From assembly GCA_944326945.1 (NCBI GenBank), contig CALVFY010000003.1, positions 1 to 64,000 on the forward strand: a DNA stretch of 64,000 bases, given 5' to 3'. The DNA is from an uncultured Rikenellaceae bacterium. GTDB taxonomy: Bacteria; Bacteroidota; Bacteroidia; Bacteroidales; Rikenellaceae. The notes under the pieces were generated by a model. It had not been told where the DNA came from. It made no database searches and saw only the letters and a program-made list of their open reading frames with translations. A program made the position numbers and the translations under genes. This document shows, in pieces, positions 58,314 to 64,000 of this stretch (the stretch's first letter is position 1; the number at the start of each line of letters is the position of its first letter).

Positions 58314-59777
58314 ATGTTGTTCAATCCGCAAATCTGTAACCTGAAAGACGAAAAATTCCTCCCGTTTATAAGCGTAGAGGAGATCGAAACGATACTTCGT
58401 AACACGCAAAATCCTTCTGTCGAGCGTATCCGGGCTGTTGTGGAACGTTCGTTGGGGCTCAATCGTCTCTCTATGGAGGAGACGGCTCTGCTGCTCAATG
58501 CCCGCGGGGAGGAGGCCGGACAAATCATTCTGGAGGGTGCGCGTATGCTTAAACGTAAGGTGTACGGCGAGCGAATAGTGCTTTTTGCTCCGCTCTATAT
58601 CGGGAATCGGTGCATCAATAATTGTGCCTACTGCGGGTTCCGTACCAGTAATCGCGATGCCTTGCGCCGGACCCTCTCCGATGCCGAGATCGAATCGGAG
58701 GTGAGGGGACTCGAGGAGGCCGGACAAAAACGTCTGATTCTGGTCTATGGCGAACATCCCGATTACAGCCCGGAGTATATCGCTCACACGGTGAAGCTGG
58801 TCTATGGAGTACATCAGGACAACGGCCGGATCAATCGGGTCAATATCAATGCCGCACCGCTCGATGTAGAGGGATTCCGTACGGTGAAGGAGGCTGGAAT
58901 CGGTACTTATCAGATTTTCCAGGAAACCTATCATCCCGAAACTTATAGACGTTTCCATCTGGGAGGCCGCAAGATGGATTACCACTGGCGTCTTACGGCC
59001 ATGGACCGCGCCATGGAGGCCGGAATCGATGATGTAGGGTTGGGCGTACTGTTCGGATTGGGCGACTGGCGTTTCGAGGTATTGGCTCTGGTGCGTCATG
59101 TGAATCATCTGGAGGCTTGTTTCGGAGTGGGACCTCATACGATCTCTTTCCCCCGGATACAGAATGCCTCGAATCTCGACCGGAAGGAACTCACTCCTGT
59201 GAACGACGACGATTTCACCCGGTTGGTGGCCGTGTTGCGATTGGCCGTTCCCTATACGGGATTGATCCTTACGGCTCGCGAACCACGACAACTGCGTGAC
59301 CGGTTGATCGGATTCGGCGTGTCGCAGATCGATGCCGGAACCCAACTCGAGATTGGCGGTTACACGGAGTATGCACAGAAGACGGCCATCCGGAAGGCCT
59401 CCGGTTCCGGGCCGGAGGCACAAAATCTGCATCGGGAACAGTTTGAATTGATGGATACCCGTTCCTTGGCGGAGACGATCGGACAACTGGTCGAGACGGG
59501 ACAAATCCCCTCTTTCTGTACGGCCTGCTATCGTAAAGGACGTACCGGAGAACACTTTATGGAGTTCTCTACCAAGGGTTTCATTAAGCGTTACTGTACG
59601 CCCAATGCCTTGCTTACCTTTGCCGAATGGTTGGAGGATTATGCCGACGACGATCTGCGGAGTCGTGGATGGCGTCTGATCGACCAAAAAACGGAGGAAA
59701 TCGATCCGGAACGTAAAGAGATGGTTGTCCGATTGCTGGATCGTATTCGGGGAGGTGAACGCGATCTGCTGTTGTAA
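58314..59777 (+). CDS. hydG: [FeFe]-hydrogenase maturase HydG
   Basis: 487 residues. Radical SAM motif CINNCAYC (CxxxCxxC) at about residues 101-108 within APLYIGNRCINNCAYCGFR. QIFQETYHPETYRRFHLGG and DVGLGVLFGLGDWRFE follow in the barrel, and a C-terminal cluster site FCTACYRKGRTGEHF runs to KRYC (CxxC plus distant Cys), the mark of HydG rather than ThiH. HydG splits tyrosine to supply CO and cyanide for the hydrogenase H-cluster. HydE, HydF and the hydrogenase are not in this window. Confidence 0.93.
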   Translation: MLFNPQICNLKDEKFLPFISVEEIETILRNTQNPSVERIRAVVERSLGLNRLSMEETALLLNARGEEAGQIILEGARMLKRKVYGERIVLFAPLYIGNRCINNCAYCGFRTSNRDALRRTLSDAEIESEVRGLEEAGQKRLILVYGEHPDYSPEYIAHTVKLVYGVHQDNGRINRVNINAAPLDVEGFRTVKEAGIGTYQIFQETYHPETYRRFHLGGRKMDYHWRLTAMDRAMEAGIDDVGLGVLFGLGDWRFEVLALVRHVNHLEACFGVGPHTISFPRIQNASNLDRKELTPVNDDDFTRLVAVLRLAVPYTGLILTAREPRQLRDRLIGFGVSQIDAGTQLEIGGYTEYAQKTAIRKASGSGPEAQNLHREQFELMDTRSLAETIGQLVETGQIPSFCTACYRKGRTGEHFMEFSTKGFIKRYCTPNALLTFAEWLEDYADDDLRSRGWRLIDQKTEEIDPERKEMVVRLLDRIRGGERDLLL

Positions 59778-59835
59778 AGAATCTATGAATGCAGTGAAAT
59801 GATGAGATTTTTGGGGGCGATTCTTGTGGGTTGCC

Positions 59836-59865
59836 TTTGAATCTCGTGAAAAAATTTTATCTTTG
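59836..59865 (+). promoter_or_regulatory. Promoter of the FAD oxidoreductase gene
   Basis: TTTG (59836-59839), 18 bp, TATCTTTG (59858-59865). A leader of about 60 nt follows. Confidence 0.6.
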
Positions 59866-59933
59866 ATCGGAGATGATCTTGCGGCAAAGATGAGTCGTGT
59901 GTTTAAAGAAGCGAATAATCCTATTGAAACCAT

Positions 59934-61919
59934 ATGAAAAAACTTCTGATCGTATGTAGTGCTCTGGCTCTTTTGCTGGGTTCTTGTGGAAAGCGGGGGC
60001 CTGAGTATGATGTTTGTGTCTACGGAGGTACTTCGGCCGGTGTGATCGCTGCCTATTCGGCCAAAATGTTGGGCAAAAAAGTGCTGTTGATCGAACCCGG
60101 TAAGCGGCTGGGAGGTCTTACATCCGGCGGGTTGGGCTATACGGATATCGGCAATAAACAGGTTGTTACGGGGTTGGCTAAGGATTTCTACCGTCGGATA
60201 GGACAGCATTACGGAAAATTGGAACAGTGGATTTTCGAACCGAGTGTAGCCGAACGTATTTTCGAAGAGTATATTGCTTCGGCCGATGTGAAGGTATGGA
60301 AAGATCGTCGGTTAGTCAGTGTACAGGTCGAACAGGAAAAAATCGTCTCGATTCAAGTGGAACCTTCCGATGGAGAGGGCGAGGCGCAGACCGTAACCGC
60401 GTCGATGTTTATAGACTGTTCGTACGAGGGAGATCTGATGTCTCATAGTGGTGTTTCCTATGCCATAGGTCGGGAGCCTAATGCCTTGTATGGTGAAACT
60501 TATAACGGGGTGCAATTGATGACCAGACATCAGTTTCCCGATGGAGTGGATCCTTATGTAGTGCCCGGAGATTCTACCAGTGGCCTGTTGTGGGGAATCA
60601 GCGATGCGGCGCTGCAACCCGACGGCAGTGGAGATACCCTGGTGCAGGCTTACAACTATCGGATATGTCTGACGGACAATCCCGACAATATGATTCCGAT
60701 TACCCGTCCCGATAATTACGATTCCACGCGTTACGAATTATTGTTGCGATTGTTTGAGGCTCAACCCGATAAGAGAAGTTTGGAAGATTATTTTATTTGG
60801 AGTCGGATGCCCAATCGCAAAACCGATATTAATAACCGGGGAGGATTTTCGACCGATATGATCGGAATGAATCATAACTATCCGGAAGCGGGCTATGAGG
60901 AACGTGCCCGAATCATTCGTAATCATAGGGAGTACACTCAGGGATTGCTTTATTTTTACGGTCATGATTCCCGGGTGCCGGATACCCTGCGGCAGCAGAT
61001 GCTGCAATGGGGCTATCCTAAGGATGAATATGAGGAAACGGATCATTGGTCTCCACAACTCTACGTGCGCGAAGCGCGTCGGATGGTGGGCGAGTATGTT
61101 ATGACACAGGCCAATTGTGAAAACAGAGAGGTGGTCGAAGACGGAATCGGAATGGCGGCCTATACGATGGATTCACATAACTGTCAACGTATTGTGGTTG
61201 AAAAAGATAGTGTGAAGATGGTGAAGAACGAAGGGAATGTGGAGATTGGCGGAGGATTGCCCTATCCGATTTCCTATCGTTCGATTGTTCCGCGCAAGGG
61301 AGAGTGCCGTAATCTATTGGTGCCGGTTTGTTTGTCGGCCAGTCACATTGCCTATGGGTCGATTCGTATGGAACCGGTTTTCATGGTTCTGGCTCAATCG
61401 GCAGCCATAGCTGCTTGTCTGGCTTTGGAGACTGGCGATGTGCATCAGGTGGATGTCGCTCAGATACAGAGTCGTATGGAGCAAGATCCCTTGTTGGACG
61501 GCTCGCTTCCCGATCTGTTGGTGGACGATCCCTTGGCAGTTGTACCTGATGGTGGTTGGGAACAGGTTTCCCGTAAGGGAGGATATGGCCCCTCTTACTA
61601 TATGGGTGTAGAGAATTCGAAACCGATTCGTTTTCCGTTTGCGGTCCCTAAGGAGGGTGATTATCGACTTTATACTTACTATCATTTGACCGATGAGACG
61701 ATTCCCGTGACGAATTATGTTGTTTTCGATGGTCGGACATCGTATCCTGTTTCGATCGATAAGTCGGATGTGGTGGTAGAGGGACAGACGCATGGAGAGT
61801 GGATTTTATTGGGGAGATTCCATGTTTCGCCGGATTCGGAATCATATGTGGAGGTTTCGGGTGATCCCTCAAAGGGCAATGTCGTAGCCGATGCCATGCT
61901 GTTGGTTGCCGAAAGATAA
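59934..61919 (+). CDS. FAD-dependent oxidoreductase lipoprotein with golvesin-like C-terminus
   Basis: 661 residues. A lipoprotein signal (ALALLLGSCGKRG, lipid Cys18) is followed by the FAD-binding start YDVCVYGGTSAGVIAAYSAKMLGKKVLLIEPGKRLGGLTSGGLGY and the FAD_oxidored family core, with FIDCSYEGDLMSHSGVSYAIGREP. The last 125 residues (WEQVSRKGGYGPSYYMG..YYHLTDETIPVTNYVVFDG..GEWILLGRFHV..NVVADAMLLVAE) resemble golvesin/xanthan lyase C-terminal beta domains. Family members in gut Bacteroidetes often lie near sugar-degradation genes; the substrate here is unknown. The location is periplasmic or surface. Confidence 0.88.
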   Translation: MKKLLIVCSALALLLGSCGKRGPEYDVCVYGGTSAGVIAAYSAKMLGKKVLLIEPGKRLGGLTSGGLGYTDIGNKQVVTGLAKDFYRRIGQHYGKLEQWIFEPSVAERIFEEYIASADVKVWKDRRLVSVQVEQEKIVSIQVEPSDGEGEAQTVTASMFIDCSYEGDLMSHSGVSYAIGREPNALYGETYNGVQLMTRHQFPDGVDPYVVPGDSTSGLLWGISDAALQPDGSGDTLVQAYNYRICLTDNPDNMIPITRPDNYDSTRYELLLRLFEAQPDKRSLEDYFIWSRMPNRKTDINNRGGFSTDMIGMNHNYPEAGYEERARIIRNHREYTQGLLYFYGHDSRVPDTLRQQMLQWGYPKDEYEETDHWSPQLYVREARRMVGEYVMTQANCENREVVEDGIGMAAYTMDSHNCQRIVVEKDSVKMVKNEGNVEIGGGLPYPISYRSIVPRKGECRNLLVPVCLSASHIAYGSIRMEPVFMVLAQSAAIAACLALETGDVHQVDVAQIQSRMEQDPLLDGSLPDLLVDDPLAVVPDGGWEQVSRKGGYGPSYYMGVENSKPIRFPFAVPKEGDYRLYTYYHLTDETIPVTNYVVFDGRTSYPVSIDKSDVVVEGQTHGEWILLGRFHVSPDSESYVEVSGDPSKGNVVADAMLLVAER

Positions 61920-61938
61920 AAGATTGATAAATGATTGA

Positions 61939-61984
61939 AAAAATGGGAGGCAGATTGAATCGTTCAATCTGCCTCCCATTTTTT
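61939..61984. terminator. Bidirectional terminator
   Basis: 21-bp perfect stem (61939-61959 and 61963-61983) with a core TGGGAGGCAGATTGAA and a 3-nt loop, flanked by A- and T-runs. It ends both the oxidoreductase gene and carB. Confidence 0.95.
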
Positions 61985-61999
61985 AACGAAAGTATTCTG

Positions 62000-64000
62000 C
62001 TAATATTCGTTCCAGCTTTTGATCTTGATATCCTTTTTGTCGAGTCGGCAGAACGCATGGATGAATGCACTGGCCAATCGAGCATTGGTAATCAACGGAA
62101 TATTGAAATCGATGGCACTACGACGGATCGTATAGTCGTTGTTGAGTTCCGTTTCCGAAAGGTTTTTCGGAATATTGACCACCAGGTCGATCTTCTTTTC
62201 CTTGATATAATCCAACGTATTGGGTTTCAATTCCGAATCGGGCCAGTGAAGTACTTCCGCATGCACTCCGTTTTGATTCAGGTAGTCAGCCGTTCCCTGG
62301 GTAGCATACAGATTGTAGCCTTTTTTCTGGAGGGCTTGGGCTGCACTTAGCATGTCAGCCTTGGAACGGGCATCTCCTGTGGAGAGTAAGATGTTTTTCT
62401 GCGGAATATAATAGCCGACGGAGATCATTGCTTTGAGAATAGCCTCGTGGAAATCTTCGCCAAGGCAACCGACCTCGCCCGTAGAGGCCATTTCTACGCC
62501 CAGTACCGGGTCTGCCTTTTGCAGACGGGAGAAAGAGAACTGGGGTGCTTTGATGCCGACATAATCCAGATCGAAAGCCGATTTGTGAGGGATTTCGGCG
62601 GGCAGGCCCAACATGACTTTGGTAGCTATTTCGATGAAATTCACCTTCAGAACTTTCGATACGAAAGGAAAACTGCGCGAGGCACGCAGGTTGCACTCGA
62701 TCACTTTGATTTCGTTGTTTTTGGCCATTACCTGCATGTTGAACGGACCGGTGATGTGCAGCCCTTGGGCCACCAGTTTCGAAATCTTCTTGATCCGGCG
62801 CATGGTCTCCACATACATCTTTTGGGGCGGGAAGACCATGGTGGCATCGCCCGAGTGGACTCCGGCGAATTCCACATGTTCCGAGATGGCATAGATCAAT
62901 ACTTCGCCGTCTTTGGCTACGGCGTCGATTTCGATCTCCTTGGCATTTTCGATGAATTCGGTCACCACCACCGGATGTTGTTTCGAGACACTGGTCGCCA
63001 ATGTCAGGAAATGCTCCAATTCTCGTTTGTTGGAGACCACATTCATGGCGGCACCCGACAATACATAAGAGGGGCGAATCAACAGCGGGAAGCCCACCTC
63101 GTCGGCGAATTCATAGATATCCTCGATGGTGGTCAATTCTCTCCAGCGGGGCTGATCGATTCCCATTTCGTCGCACATCTGCGAGAATTTATGACGGTCT
63201 TCGGCCCGGTCGATATCCTCGGCCGAAGTGCCCAGAATCGGTACATGCTGATCTTTAAGCCGCAGAGCCAGGTTGTTGGGAATCTGTCCGCCCACCGATA
63301 CGATTACACCTTTAGGTGCCTCCAGATCGGCGATATCCAATACCCGTTCCAGTGTCAACTCATCGAAATAGAGACGGTCACACATATCATAGTCGGTCGA
63401 TACGGTCTCCGGATTGTAGTTGATCATGATCGAACGCAGACCGTTTTTGCGGATCGTATTGGCTGCATTCACCGAGCACCAGTCGAATTCCACGGAACTT
63501 CCGATACGGTAGGCACCCGATCCGAGCACGATCACCGATTTGCCGTCTTGCGGGAAATCGATGTCGTGGGCCGTGGCGTTGTAGGTGACATACAGATAGT
63601 TCGTCTGGGCCGGATATTCGGCGGCCAGTGTGTCGATCTGTTTGATGTAAGGAGTAATTCCGAGTTTTTTACGTCTGTTGCGTACCTCGATGATCTTCTC
63701 TTCGATTTCGGCGGGTGAACATTTTGTGACGGTACGTGCCAGCTGGAAATCCGAGAAACCTTTCTGTTTGGCCTCCAGCATCAAGGATTCGGGTATGCTG
63801 TCGATCGTATGATATTGTTCGATTTCGTGTTCCAGCCGGATAATATTTTCCAATTTATAGAGGAACCACTTGTCGATGCGGGTCAATTCGTAGATACGAT
63901 CCACCGTATAGCCATGTTTCAGGGCATTTGCGATCACGAAAATACGCTTGTCGGTGGGGTGGCTGAGAGCCTCGTCGATATTTTCCACGGAGAGTTCCTT
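62000..64000 (-). CDS. carB: Carbamoyl-phosphate synthase large subunit, C-terminal part
   Basis: The frame is open to the right edge of the window, so the N-terminus is missing. About 666 residues are visible, against roughly 1,070 in the full protein. From the left of the protein: the oligomerisation domain (RIDKWFLYKLENIIRLE), the second ATP-grasp domain (SVIVLGSGAYRIGSSVEFDWCSVNAANTIRK, MVFPPQKMYVETMRRI, KVIECNLRASRSFPFVSKV), and the C-terminal MGS-like regulatory domain (LLSTGDARSKADMLSAAQALQKKGYNLYATQGTADYL). With CarA it makes carbamoyl phosphate for arginine and pyrimidines. Confidence 0.96.
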   Translation of the reverse strand, partial: KELSVENIDEALSHPTDKRIFVIANALKHGYTVDRIYELTRIDKWFLYKLENIIRLEHEIEQYHTIDSIPESLMLEAKQKGFSDFQLARTVTKCSPAEIEEKIIEVRNRRKKLGITPYIKQIDTLAAEYPAQTNYLYVTYNATAHDIDFPQDGKSVIVLGSGAYRIGSSVEFDWCSVNAANTIRKNGLRSIMINYNPETVSTDYDMCDRLYFDELTLERVLDIADLEAPKGVIVSVGGQIPNNLALRLKDQHVPILGTSAEDIDRAEDRHKFSQMCDEMGIDQPRWRELTTIEDIYEFADEVGFPLLIRPSYVLSGAAMNVVSNKRELEHFLTLATSVSKQHPVVVTEFIENAKEIEIDAVAKDGEVLIYAISEHVEFAGVHSGDATMVFPPQKMYVETMRRIKKISKLVAQGLHITGPFNMQVMAKNNEIKVIECNLRASRSFPFVSKVLKVNFIEIATKVMLGLPAEIPHKSAFDLDYVGIKAPQFSFSRLQKADPVLGVEMASTGEVGCLGEDFHEAILKAMISVGYYIPQKNILLSTGDARSKADMLSAAQALQKKGYNLYATQGTADYLNQNGVHAEVLHWPDSELKPNTLDYIKEKKIDLVVNIPKNLSETELNNDYTIRRSAIDFNIPLITNARLASAFIHAFCRLDKKDIKIKSWNEY

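Noticed and set aside
58260..60209. 649-codon minus-strand frame opposite hydG
   Set aside because: Shadow of hydG; no motif or start context.

Overview
The window is a Bacteroidota chromosome segment, most likely from the order Bacteroidales and perhaps Alistipes or a relative. The evidence is TAnnTTTG-type promoters, RteC and ORF6N proteins, a Bacteroidetes-type tyrosine integrase, lipoprotein-rich gene content, and housekeeping genes with roughly 50% GC as judged by eye. The genus is an inference.

Region 1 (1 to about 32.85 kb) is an integrated prophage-like element. An intact integrase and an ORF6N protein lie at the left end on the plus strand. A minus-strand late block follows: two tail-fibre-like proteins, small virion proteins, a lysis module (spanin-like protein, membrane HExxH protein, GH73 lysozyme, holin-like protein), neck proteins, the major capsid protein and a scaffold-like protein. 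The terminase pair is on the plus strand. Between terminase and portal lies an AT-rich island of exported proteins: five lipoproteins or lipoprotein-like proteins including a subtilase, a metallopeptidase gene split by an in-frame TAG, and a secreted S74-type protein. Portal, a polyvalent-type internal protein, an AAA ATPase, a HigB/HigA pair, small early genes, a radical SAM protein, HU, a replication protein, an excisionase-like protein and a frameshifted RteC gene complete the element. A 77-bp perfect repeat (1-77 and 32777-32853) bounds it and contains the start and the -7 promoter element of the integrase.

Region 2 (32.8-34.4 kb) is a graveyard of related elements: an integrase remnant with two internal deletions, a GNAT acetyltransferase, and a second diverged copy of the RteC upstream region.

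Region 3 (34.4-64 kb) is ordinary chromosome: a GH10 xylanase; an AraC regulator divergent from an RND efflux operon (adaptor, pump, TolC-like); Dps; a 56-residue ferredoxin; SerS; a glutamine cyclotransferase-like lipoprotein; MetH, MetF and an M20 amidohydrolase; a CPBP protease and MenA; RibH; a TPR membrane protein; RecF with a DUF721 protein; an NSS transporter; HydG; an FAD oxidoreductase; and the C-terminal two thirds of CarB running off the right edge.

No rRNA, confident tRNA, CRISPR array, insertion sequence or reverse transcriptase was seen. The most unusual content is the exported-protein island inside the late genes, the integrase promoter overlapping the boundary repeat, the apparently truncated polyvalent protein next to an ATPase/toxin-antitoxin cassette, and a lysis module with a unimolecular-spanin-like protein.
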